This document shows, one piece after another, positions 37,178-50,700 of a stretch of 64,000 nt of DNA. The notes beneath the pieces were generated by a model. It made no database searches. It worked only from the letters and a program-made list of their open reading frames with translations, and was not told the origin of the DNA. The translations under genes and the position numbers were made by a program. The stretch covers positions 66,664,118-66,728,117 of the forward strand of contig CM060190.1 in NCBI GenBank assembly GCA_030549335.1. The letters run 5' to 3'. The stretch comes from Pontederia crassipes (Eukaryota > Streptophyta > Magnoliopsida > Commelinales > Pontederiaceae). Each line of letters begins with the position of its first letter. Positions within the stretch are counted from its first letter, which is position 1.

Positions 37178-38774
37178 ATGATGTAAGAAAAATGTAAATG
37201 ATAAAAGAAATATTGATGTGAAAATATTATCATGATGATGATGTGATGATATATGTTCTGATGTATATTTATTTATCATATAGATATGTTAATATAGATG
37301 ATGACATGCATAAATTCTTTTATGCTTTCGATGCCAACACATGTAATAAACAATATCATGTATGTTTTTTTTACGTATTAAAAGAATTTTTAGTGTGTTC
37401 TAAATTCGTGCATGTACCAACATGATGGTATATCTCGTGATTGTAAGCGTCTTAAAATTAAGGGTTTGTGTGATAATTTACTTATCGAGAGACGGTTAGA
37501 ATAGTCGAGTAAGGGTTAGCAAAATTAAGTATGGTGAAATTTTATAAAACCATATTGAATACAAATTAATGGGACATGTGGAGTGTTTTGATACAAAATA
37601 CAATATATGAGTTAAAGAAGATTAAGTTTGATAAATGTTTTATAATTTTTATAATTTTGTTTTTTATTTGATTGAGAAAAAATAAAGATAGAATTAAAAT
37701 AATTATTTTTAACTCATTCAAAATTATTAATTTGGAGGATTTAATTTTAAGTCAAATAAGAGGCTTACGATTAAAAATGTAAAATTTTTAAACTCACCCG
37801 TAATTAGCTCATTCCTTCTAAGTGATTCGTTCAAACACGCTAAGAATTTTAAAAATTTTGAGTCATTGAATATTCGAATATTTTTTCAATGTTATTTGTG
37901 GATGTTAGACGTACCCCTTAATGAGCCACCGAGCTTGGCCCAAAGTTCTTTTCACGTGCAGTTGCGTAAACTCCTCCATATGTGGTTACGTAAACTATTT
38001 CCTAAACTCTATAAATAGAGTTGGAATCCTGCATGAGAGAGGGGCATGGAATGCGGTATCATTCTTGTCGAAATTCTTTGAATTTTGTGCATGTACTTTG
38101 AATCCTGATAGTGCGTCGACTTTCTGAAGTGATGATCGTCCGACCTCGTTACAAGAACAACGTGGAAGAACCTCTGAATATTTCGGTCGTAATAAGATTG
38201 GTTTCTTAAATCTAAAACCTTAAGTGGATATTATATTATGCTTCATTACTATCTTCTAATTAAGTTAATTTTAAATATAAAGTTTTCTAATGTTTTATTA
38301 TTATATTAATTTTAAATATAAAAGTGAACGAGCATGATAGTCCAAAGTTTTATTGTTTGTGGTGATTATTAACCAATGTTTGATAATAAAAAACGTCCAA
38401 CTATATTAAACGCTGACAATAACAACTTTGCATGGATGATTTAATTCTAGGTAAACAAAATTATTTGTTATTTATTCTCAGTCATGGCACGTTACGTTTC
38501 CGCATTCCGTTCACTCACGTACATGCCCGCCATTTGTAACACTGTTTTATGGGACCCACTTCCACGACTCCCGTCGTTGCGACTTATCGTCGAGTACGCG
38601 AGTGCGTAATATTATGTTCGGTTGTTTGATTATTATTGAAACGGGATTCGATTCCAACGGAAAGAGAAGGACGAGAGAACCTCAACCAAAAAGTCGTCTT
38701 CGGTTCGCGCAATTTTGTCGATCTCGTCATTGCTGCGAGAGCAGTGCATTTGGATTTAGATCGAGAAGGCAGCG
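37178..38774. other. Upstream region of the synaptotagmin-like gene
   Basis: It is AT-rich to about 37,850. The segment at about 37,890-38,200 has LTR-like features (TGTTAGACG start, TCTATAAATAGAG box at about 38,006) but no confirmed ends or duplication. The last 300 bases are less AT-rich and should contain the promoter and 5' UTR of the next gene; I see no clear TATA box there. Confidence 0.4.
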
Positions 38775-41700
38775 ATGGGGTTGATCTCCGGGATGGTGCT
38801 GGGGACGCTGGTCGGCATCGTGCTGGTCGCCGGATGGAGCAAGATGATGCGTTACCGCGGAGCCAAGCGCGTCGCCAAGGTTCGTCTTCACAATTTTTTT
38901 TCTCAGTTTCTTTTCTAAACAATGATGTTTCCTTTCGTGTTTGATTCGATTTTCTTTTCCGGAATTTGATTCGTTGCGTGGCTCTCTTTGCCGGCGATTC
39001 TTGTGCTGTGGTTGCGTTGTTGTGGGACGTTATATTTCTGACACACATTTTGTATTACAGATTTGGGAACCATGAGATCCACATTTCCCTTTCTTTCTCC
39101 GTTGCTTCTGTTTCTTTGTGTCATTGTGTGGCTGATGGTAAAAAGGAAAAGACGGTAATTTTTTTTGTTGTTTCATTTACCTGTTGATAGTAAGAAGAAG
39201 TGTAATTCCGTTCAGGGATCCTAATTCAAACAGTGCACGGGCATAAAGTTATCGAGCCATAAATCATTATGCTTACTGCTTTATTTAGTTCCATATCAAG
39301 GTTGACTACAGAGGAGTTTCTATCCTTAATCCAGGAGTCCCCATTGGGACAGGAAATGGCAAACCCTGTTTCAAGTTAGTCTTGATTCCACGTCAGTTCC
39401 TGAGGATAAAATTTAGCTGATCGATGCTTGCCAAGTTTGGTACTTGTCAAATTTGGATTGTGATGTTCCTGAAAAACTTCAGTGGACGACGATAATGAAA
39501 GATGGCATTGTTTGAGCCATGTAGACTTTTGAAGTTTAAGTGTTGAGCAATTTGTCCAGTTAGAAAAGAGTAGATACTACACGAGATGACGTGTTCAGAA
39601 TTGCCTGAAATTAGATACACGTTTGTCATGATATGGTGCGACATTGATAAATCTTAATGTATTGGTTGATTTAGTTGTCTGAAATTTCATAACGGATTAT
39701 CACTGCAGAAGAGGCCTGAGAAATAGAAAGAGAAAACTAGATACAAAAGATATTCAAGTCAGACTATATCAAATATTTAAGGATTTCTGGATAAGACTGC
39801 ATGAAGGCAAGCCTTAGAATGGTGCAGTTGGTTTTTATTAATACTTTTGCACCAGTATATATGATGACCTTTTTGTACTTTCTTGGTATCCATGATGATC
39901 TTTTTTGCTGGTAGTGTGCAATATATTAACAAGATGAAAATAATTCAAGTGTGCTTCTATTTCTTATATTATAACGGATCATATCTAATCTTAGAACAAT
40001 ATCTGTATCTTATATTAACTGCATAGTTCTGTATTCATGCATTTGAGATCAAATTTTTGGAGTTGGCAATATGCACATGATTTTACCTGATAAATTGCAA
40101 ATTTGATATGCATAATCAGGTTACTGCATGTGTCATGTTTAATGCATTCACATGCCACATAGTCACCTAGATATTTACAACTTTGTTTACAATCTATGCA
40201 ATTATGTTCCGAGACCAATTACATTCACATGAAGGGTATTTTTCCAAGTGGATGTTAATGAAATAAATATTCAGGTGTTGTATGTTACTGTTTTCAAAGC
40301 TAATTGAATATTATGTGCTCAGAGTGTCAATTGACAAAATGAAGCATGGAGTTTAAGCAGTTGTTCTTAATACAAGACCTAGGATTTCTGTACCTATGAT
40401 CACTTTTACGTGTGATGAAATATATGACAAATCTTGCACTTTTTAACCAACATGTAAGAAATCTCATGTAGTAAATCTCACAGTTAATTTTCTTGTATGC
40501 CTTTTGGCAGGCTGTTGATATAAAACTTCTAGGATCCCTTAACAGGGATGATTTGAAGAAAATTTGTGGTGACAATTTCCCTGAATGGATATCTTTTCCT
40601 GCATTTGAACAGGTTAGTGCAACATCCATCATTAAATATGCAGGAATTTTATTTGACTTATAAAATGCAAGAATGTGGACTAGATGTTTCATCAAGAAAT
40701 AAAATAAATATGTAATACATGAGATCAAGGTTGGTCACATCTAAATCCATGGTATGTTTTAAAGGACTTCAGTAGTAAAGTTGTTCAGAGCTGATATTCG
40801 GCCACATGTAGTAAATCATATGCTATGGTGTTGCTGTACAGAAGTTACCTATTTACTTACTTTAGGCGTCCTCTGATATGGATGTTCATTAAGGAGTCAA
40901 ACTTATTACACTACAATTGGGGATTCAAGATTAATTCATATCATTTTATACATTTCTAGATCCACAACAGCGAGTCAATTGGTTTAGCATAACTATTTAT
41001 GTCCTTGCTCTCAGCACAATAAAATCCTCACGAACCAGTAGTATTAGGATCATAACATCCCACAGAAGTACTAAAATATTGACTTGTGGACTGAATGGTC
41101 CTCAGATGGATATTCTTTCGATATTAAAGACTATTTAGAACTTTGCTTCTTGTAGAAATGCAATTAAACTATTATGTCATTTTAAAAAAGAACTATTATG
41201 TGAATGGAGATCCTTGAACAATGATGCACAATTTCCATGTCCATTTCTTAACAATGATGTTTGATTGGGTTTATACACCTACAGGTTAAGATTTCATATT
41301 TCACTTTCTTGGTTTGTGCAGGTTAAATGGCTAAACAAGCAGTTAAATAAGATGTGGCCTTTTATTGAAGAGGTTAGTCATAAGCCTTATTCTAGTAATT
41401 GTTGTTGCATGATCATCCAATCCATTACTATTTGGTTGACCAACATACTACTGTTGATTGCTATGGCACATGCCAATTGGCACAGGAGGTGCGTGTCATT
41501 GGCGTAACATATCCCAAAAATAAAAAAACCTTTGAACTCCCCTTACTTACTGGCAATCCATGCAACAGAGTCTCTGTGTGGCTCAGAACCTTTCTTTGAC
41601 ATGTTGCATTCATTCGTTCTCCTTTTTTCACTTCTAATATGACATGATTCCAATGCTAATCTATCAACCACCGACCCAACACCCACATCGAGTATGCATG

Positions 41701-44700
41701 TCGAACTTAAAACATTTTATATTAATTTGGTCAGAATAATGAAATACCAACTCTCATTTTTTTTCCTACTTCAACAACAACAACAACAACAAAGCCTTAT
41801 CCCACTAGGTGGGGTCGGCTACATGGATCATACGACGCCATTCCGCTCTATTAGTAACCAAACCTTTCGGTATATTATTCACCAATAGATCTTGCTCTAT
41901 TAGTTCGCCAAGTGTCCGCCTTGGCCTCCCTCTCCCTCTTTTAATCGGACTCCAAATTATTTGATCTACTCTTCTTACTGGCGCATCTAATGATCTTCTC
42001 TGAACATGACCAAACCATCTCAAATGATTCTCTACCATTTTCTCACTAATATGAGCCACTCCTACTCGTTCACGTATATGGTCATTCCTAATCTTATCTA
42101 ATCTTGTATGACCACACATCCATCTCAACATCCTCATTTCGGCTACCCCCACTTTACGTTCATGTTGTCCCTTCATAGCCCAACATTCACTACCATATAA
42201 CACTGCTGGCCTTATAGCAGTACGATAGAATTTTCCTTTAACTTTATTGGATACTTTTCTATCACAAAGAACTCCAGTGGCTTTCCTCCACTTACACCAA
42301 CCAGCTTGAATTCTATGATTAACATCGTCATCAATCTCACCATCTTGTCTTACAATTGATCCTAAATATTTAAACTTTGTCACTTGAGGAATTATATCCT
42401 CCCCTAGCCTAACTTTCAAATCGTCTCTAAGTTGTTTATTTGTGAAATTGCTATGCATATATTCTGTTTTATTCCTACTTAAACGAAACCCTTTGACTCC
42501 AACGTATTTCTCCATATTTCTAATTTTGTATTAATCTTATCTAATTTTTTTTCCTACTTCATGCTAATAAAAATTGTGACCTTAGGCCGCAACTATGGTC
42601 ATCAGGGATTCTGTTGAACCATTACTGGATGATTATCGACCACCAGGAATAACTTCCCTCAAGTTTAGCAAACTCTTCCTTGGGAATGTGGCACCAAAAA
42701 TTGAAGGTTCGATCATTATGTTAGCTTTCTTATTCTTGAGATTAAAGACTGCTGATTTCCTCTTCTTCTAGTAATAATTATATCAATGGAATTTACTATT
42801 TATAAGTTAAATTATTTAATCCTGTAATATATTGTTGTTTACCATCTTTTAATATTCCAAGCGAAATTCCTGTTTAGTGAAGTGGTCGTACAGTAGATGT
42901 TTTTTTTTTCAGTAAAGCATGATAAAGAGGAACCTTTGTGGCTAGTGGTATTTCATTAGCCTATTTACATTCAAGTATTAAATTAAATGTATATGTTAAT
43001 TTTTCCTTAGATGTCTCCTGGTAGAACACAAGATCAAGGAATACCGTTAAACCAATTTCACCTCTGCGTACTTCTATTTCAGCTCAACCATTAACTAGTC
43101 TTTGAGGATGATTTTATTTTGACTTGTATTTTCTTGTAATCCTGACCTTCTGAAATTCTGGTGTTTCATATTTTAGTTATTAATGGTGATTGTTTTTCAT
43201 TTTCATTCCAATAGGATCTGTGACCAATTAAGTATTACTTGGATATTTAGCCTTATCATTTTCATTTTATGTTTGAACACTACTTTTAGGCGTTCGGGTG
43301 CAAAGCATGAAGAAAGGTCAAATTACAATGGACATTGACTTCCGATGGGGTGGAGATCCCAACATAATTCTTGCAGTTGAAGCACTTGTTGCTTCACTTC
43401 CTATACAGGTGTACAAAAACTTTAAGTCATATAATCTGGTTCTATAGAAAGCTTTTACTAAATCTCATACTTTTCATACAAGCTAGTGCTGGAAATTTCT
43501 TTTCTTTCCTATCACAATTAATAATCATGAAATTTTGACTCCTTTTTTTTCTGGTTAATAGTTGAAGGATCTTCAAGTTTTTACTGTTATTCGTGTTATT
43601 TTTCAACTTTCTGAGGAGATACCCTGCATCTCTGCTGTTGTTGTTGCATTTCTTGCGGAGGTATGTTTGATGAAATATATGTGATCATGTCGCATTCATT
43701 GCTTTGATGACAATTTTATTGTTCATCTTTTGCTCATAGTTCTAAATTATTTATTCAGGGAAAAAAAGATGGAACAAGAATGTGTTTGTCCATTAATTCA
43801 ACTAGAACTAATAGTCTGCTAGTAACAACTAGAAGCACAAAATAATACATGTATTTTTTATTGTTTATCAACTAGATTTAAAGCTTACCAAGTCAGGAAC
43901 TGTTTATCAGTTGAATTATGATATTTGTTAATCTGTCATCCTTGAGGACACAAGTTGAGGAATAGCTGTTTCCCTTCCATTATATTCCTATCTGGAAACT
44001 AGATGAGCAAGCTGCACCACGTCAGTGATGCCTAAAAAAATGAGATAAGATAAAATGTAGAAGGTATTCGCGAAGGCATGAGTGGTTTTGACTCGAAATA
44101 TGTTGTCTGATGATCTATAGTGCAGAAGAACACAAAAATATAGAAATCCGTAGTGGGAATCAGGTGATTCAGTGGTTGAGTTAGCCTAAAGGCACACAAG
44201 CAAGTGACCTCACCCGAACATAAAGTTCTAAATCAGTCTTATAATTTTATATTTCCTCAGCACACAAATCGAAATTGCAAGGGCACAACCTCTATAGTAC
44301 TTAAGGTTCGACAGGGACAAAACTGAAAACTCACAATTAATAACAATTTTGAAAAGGAAGCTAAATCTAAGGGTGTTGATTGAATTAATGAAGTGAAATA
44401 CTAATAAACTAGATATTGCAGTAAACAGATACTACACTAATTTTTAGGAATTTTTGGTGTGGATAAAAGAACACAACAATATGCAGAATACAAAAAATGA
44501 TTCGAACTAAAAACCAATAGAAATGAATGCTAGGGCTTAGGAAATGCTTCCGGAAATTGTTTCTTAAATTGAGGAATCCAGAAATAGTAGCAGGACAATC
44601 TCACTAATGAGTGATTCCACTCTCGTGACAATCACCTTCTAAAGTCATTTCACTCTCATGTAACGACTTCAGTATTTGCAAAATTGAAATCGCCCTAGTG

Positions 44701-47700
44701 TATCCGTCACTCTCTCGTGGTTTTCGAACAGCCTAGGTGTCACTTGTCTAGATTGGGGTCACCTCTCGGTATCACCCTAACGTGTCTCTTTTGTCGTAAA
44801 CTAGAGCTCAGCTCTTGGCTGGAGCTGACTCGTAGTTGCACGGATTGACCCTCTCAGGCAGAGACAAACTAAAGATCGAACGAAAATAGAAGATTATGAA
44901 ACTTGGTTATGCTCCAAATTAACCTCTCAACTTTCCGTGGTACTGACGGTCAATCCTCTTTTGACACAACTCAGCCGCGGCCCAACCTTTTGACTCATGT
45001 GTTATGAATGAGGAATAAAATTACCCTCTCGGGCAGGTGTAATTGATATTGGAAGGGCTAAAAACACTCAGTCAGAGCAAATGAGAGTTCGGACAAGTGT
45101 GAACAGAAAATGTGAATACCTGATTTCTCGGTTCCCCTTTGACATACTTGGCGGTGGCCCAACCTCTCAGTTTCAGCTTACCACCAAGGAATATAAATAC
45201 CCTCTGGGACAAGGAAGAGTGAAATCAGCAAATCAAACAGTAATACATCATCAGCAACCATAGCGTTTTGAAAACAGAGCACGGTACTAAAACAATAACA
45301 AGGGACAAAATCGGATAGTAACAATTGCTTGGCATTAAAACAAAAAAGATACTTGTCGGTAACAATATTCCATCCACAAATCCTAGCCCTACTTGGTTGT
45401 CTAGCTACTCATCGAACATAGTGATGCAGCATATATGTCTGACTATTAAAAACAAAAAAAGAGGAAAAGAAAGAGAATGGAAGCAATTGCAGCTTGATTC
45501 CTATTGATTCCCCAGCTACTTGTAGAATGGTCGAATCCCCAAAAGAAAGAAGAAGAAAAGGAAAAGAGGTAGCCAAAAAAGGGAGAGAAATGCAATAGTC
45601 CTTTTATGCATCCTCTAAAGTTTCTTCACCTTTTTACCTACTCCTTTGTCTTTTTCTGCCAGTGGAAGCTTCCTACAATTGTCAGAAGGAGTTTGCAAGC
45701 TGTCAAAAAAGTTGTTTGTCTTCTAGTGGCATACTGCTTCAAAGAAGGAAAGTGATGTCATTCGTTCGTGTGCCTCCACTTGGTATCTTCTTGCAGAATC
45801 ATGCCATGTTTCTTTCCTCTTGAAAGTTCTTTCTCCTCCAAAAGGCCTCCATGATTTGGGAACATTGCAAATACACAAAAAATGGAAGAAAACAAGCCAT
45901 CTATCCCGAAAACATCAAATTTCTATTTTTATATAAAATGATGTAGAGAAATTCATAAAATTGGAAAGCTGACCAGTAACATCATAAACATGCAATAAAA
46001 TATAGGTAAATTGGGATAAAATGCATGTTAAACGTATATGATTTCTCTACATCAACTTTTTTGGTTCAGCTAAATTGAATAATTAAGTGAATAATTTGAA
46101 GTACATGTACTAAACGTAGCCTGAGGATTCTGGGCAATACTTTGTATGGTAAAGCTTATAAACAATTCTGCTTCATGTGATGAGGTCAATTTAACTTTCT
46201 ATGACTTTACATTTTTGTTTGGTGAAGAGTTGAAAACAACAATGCTCTATACATGCCACTGCTGATTAAGGCAAGGAAGAAAAAATTGCCATTTGCACAT
46301 CAGATCAATAAATTAATTAAAAATGATGAAAAATAACCTTTGTACATAACATGGTAATAGTTATCCAATTATTAGAATTCTGCCACAGCCATTATTTGAT
46401 TAATTGCATGATACAAAATCCTTAACAAGAGATCAGATATATGTGTTTGCTAACCACAGTCTCATATGGAGGCTTTCCAAAATTGTCTTGTGATCTGATT
46501 GTGGAAAATTTGATCCCTTTTGAATTTGAATAACCCAAATATTTATCCACTTCCAGCCAAAGCCTAGGATAGATTATACATTGAAAGCTGTAGGAGGAAG
46601 TCTAACTGCAGTTCCTGGACTCTCAGACATGATTGATGTAAGTCTCGCTTGAGGATTATTTCATTTGACATAATCTCAAATTGAGGATTCTCATATGAAT
46701 AACTTATTCAGACTGTCTCTTTTTTGTGTTCGTTATGTAGGATACTGTAACTTCGATAGTAACAGACATGCTGCAATGGCCCCACAGGATTGTTGTTCCT
46801 CTTGGTGGAGTAGATGTAGATACAAGGTTATTTTAATTCTATGGCCTCTTTTACTTCCGTAATTATCTGTGAGCACTAAGCATGAATTTCTTATGGACTT
46901 ATTTCTATAGTCCACTTGGTAAATTTTGCTAATTTAACTTGCGAAAATGAGAAAATGTTTGTCTAAAAGGCCTTTGAAACTTCTCCAACACTACACTTTT
47001 TCTGCCATATATATCAAGGAGCTTTATGCTCTTTTTCCTCATAAAGTGATCCGTATTTCTTATAATTAAAAAAATCTTGTAATTCTAGAAAATGTAGCTG
47101 GGTTAGAGTTTACCCTTTGATATCTTGCTCTTTTTTTATTTTAAACTTGGCAACATGTAAAAATTGCTTCTTCAATCTGTTATGCAACATACTATTTTTG
47201 GATCTTGCAACTTATTGCTCCTGTGGCGTTGCATGTGTTATGTTGAAATGAAGTTGTAGCAGCTGCCTATTAGTCTTTTCTTTTTCCTGGCATATCAGTT
47301 GAAAACATCCTGAGCTCATGTTCAAGTTACACAAAGCCCACCATGGTATTTCTCTGTCTGATCCAAGCATGTCAATGCCCAAGGAAAATTTTAATTTAAC
47401 TAGATATGGAAGAATTCGGTAAGAAACCAAGAATAATATGAGATTAGGAGCTGATACAAAGGTTTGCTAGCACCTCTGGAAGGAAGAACAAATAAAGATA
47501 CAGGGTTGAAATAATTGCTGGAGACAGAGAGTATTAACCATTCCAGCGAGATCATGTTGCAGGAAATGCGCAAAAGATATTTACCATGAGAAATGTTAAA
47601 GTGGATCAATGAAACATGGGCATGTGATTGGCACAGATGAAGGTTCATTGAAAGAATGTACTTTAGGATGCAGGTAAGTAAACAAATGAGGATGAAAATG

Positions 47701-50700
47701 AAAATGAAAATGGAAAGGAGAGAAGATGTTTACTTAACGAAGAGTTGAATAGATACCTTGCACTGCTAATATATGTTAAGCTCCAATAATGACTCTTGTA
47801 TGAGAAAGGTTTTTATAATTTTTCCTAGGTAGTACTGATTTGAACATAGATATCAGTTTTGTTGTTGTAACTTTCAAAAAAAAAAAAACTTGTCATAAAT
47901 GAGCCGACATTCAATTTGATCAGAAACCATTGGTTTATTTAAGCAACTAAAACTATCATAGGACAACCTATGGCAAGCGTTCATAACATCATCATAAAAT
48001 TTGACTCTGATGGAAAGGAACTATTTGTTCACTTTTAGTGTTAATGGAGATTTGAAAATTCTATTTGCTGAATGAGAGATTGGACATGTTGGCAGAGATG
48101 CTCAACTTCTCTTCCAATTTTCTGTAAGATGTTATTTGCAATTGGCACTTATGAAATGTTTGCTTTGCAGTTTTGACCTGGTCTCAGGTACATATCTATC
48201 TCAAGTTTTATCTCACTGTGGAAATAGACACATGATTTGTTTTATGTTTTTGTGCAGTGAATTAGAGCTTAGGCCACAAGGAAAGCTTAAGGTGACGGTA
48301 GTAAAAGCAAACGACTTAAAAAATATGGAGATGGTTGGAAAGTCGGATCCTTATGTGGTATTGTATATACGGCCCATGTTCAAAGTTAAGACCAAGGTGA
48401 TTGATGACAATCTTAATCCTGTATGGAATGAATCATTTGAGCTGATTGCTGAAGATAAGGAAACACAAGTAGTCACCTTCGAGGTACGATTATGTTTTTA
48501 TTATGGATCTTTTTTTCTTAGTCATCTTAGTTTTTTACTTTAGTTTCCTACATTTCATTTTGTCTCTCTTGTTACATAGGGATTATACTCTATCGGGAGT
48601 ATAATTTTGGAATTTGATAATGTACTTTTTGTTTCCGCAAATTATTTGATAAGATACCACTTTGTATTAGTTAGTGACTGATTAATTAAGCAGTAAGTAA
48701 TTAAAAGTTGTATGAGTTAGTGATTGATTAAGAAAGTAGTGGGTAGTTAGTTATATTATGTTATAAATGCATACATAGATTTTAAATTTAGGGAGCCTTT
48801 TGAAATATGTTTATCAATTATGTAATTGAAATTTGATCCATTCCACACGAACTTATGAAAATTTGTCATCTTAATTTGATAAATTATTAGTAATAATTAT
48901 ATTTAAGATTCTTGCACTTTACTGTCAGTAATAGTTATTCTAATTTTATTTTAGTTGTATTTTCAATTTGTGTCATTATCTTTTGAATTATTTTGAAGTA
49001 ACTATATAAAAGAATTTGGCTTTGTAATTTGGGTGACGTCTCCCTGTTTGTTCAAGTATGCACACATAATGGTGGTCCTATTGTGTCACTCAAATTCATT
49101 TAAAACATCTAGGCCACCACTATCAATTAATCAAACAAGAGGTCGACATGCAAGGTTTCTATGGCTAGGCTATCCACTTTCTGTAGTTGCAACTAATTCA
49201 ACCAACTGCCTTATATATACATGTGTGGTGTGTGTATATATATTCACACGTATATATATTGAAGTTGCTGATTATGCATCGCCTATTTGAAGCTGCTACT
49301 CATATCGACCTCTGGATATTTATTAACGATTGCAGTTTTTTGTATTTTTAAGTTCTATTTGGCAACACCAAAATTAGTTTCAAGTAGTCTTTAGCGGTTC
49401 AATCGCAAATTCTTTTGTTTAGTAAATGATAAAAATAAGCAGTGTTTAGCGTTTCAAAGTTACTTCTAGTAGCGTTTAGAGGTTACGTTTTATAAATTTT
49501 TTTATTTCACCCTTATTCAAATATATTATTTCTTTTCTCATTTTTATTTTATAATCATTTAATTATATTTATTTTTATATTCATGCTTAATTAATTACAA
49601 ATTATTTATATATTAACAATGAATAAAAATAATTTCACAGTTAATATTTTTATATCTTGGGTGCACTATATAAAATTTATTGTCAATATAAATTTCTATA
49701 TATTTTAACAAAAAAATTAGTTGTGAAATTTTATTTTATTTAATTAAGATATAAATATTTAATTTATTGTATTATATTGTAATTTGTATAGTACATAAAT
49801 TAAATAATTTATCATATGTCTAATCATGTCATTTTATAGACTTTACCAGTTTTTGTGTGCTTCTTGCTAGGTGGGTTGAGTTAATTAACTACTACTCTTT
49901 TGTTCTCAAACATCGTTTTGTCTCCAAGCAGCGAGTTTGAGAAAACTCCAAGCAGCAAAAAAATGGAGCCATAGCACATTCCGACTTTCGAGCCTCCGCT
50001 TGTTCCCTATCGCACTCCGGCTTTCGAGCCGGAGCTTGTTCCCTAGCGTGCTCCGACTTTCGAACGCTTGGCTTCATCAGCTAATTTTATCGCTAAACTT
50101 ATCAAACACTTATTTGTTATAATCTCTAACCACTAATCACCATTCGCTACTCGCTAGTTAATTCGCTATCCGCTATTTAAATCACTATTCACTTATCGAA
50201 CCGCTAATACTGTCAAACAGAGTCTTCTCTTCATCATAAGAGATGAACATTCTTATTGGATGAAATGGTTATTAGAGGTGGCTGTAACTGACAACACAAA
50301 AGAGAGCTGTATACTCCTTAAATTCATATATATTATGGATTTTGTTGGGTCATTGGATTGTAGCTATTTCAAAACGAATTATTTTGGCTATGGAAACTCT
50401 GATATCTAAAGTAAAGTTTATGAACAAGAATACATCATTTGAGTATATATTAACATTGGCATCATCATCACGCACTTTTGGCCTGTAACTTGCAATCGAA
50501 ATAGTATGCTATATCTTCTATATTTTTAGGAGGAACTAAACCATTTTTAACGATGGTACCATTTGTCTATGATAGTAATTATGATTAAAGTAGTTTCTCA
50601 TGGTAAGAATATAAACTAATTTGTTTTTGTGATGTACTTCACAGGTTTATGATGAAGATAAACTTCAACAAGATAAGAGATTGGGAATCGCAAAGCTACA

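Noticed and set aside
37890-38200. LTR-like segment with TGTTAG start and a TATAAATAG box
   Set aside because: No matching end, no target duplication and no second copy could be seen; it could equally be ordinary upstream DNA.
44100-46100. Possible LTR element in intron 6 of the synaptotagmin-like gene
   Set aside because: The intron is long (2.9 kb) and its text looks transposon-like, but no ends, duplication or coding motif could be found.
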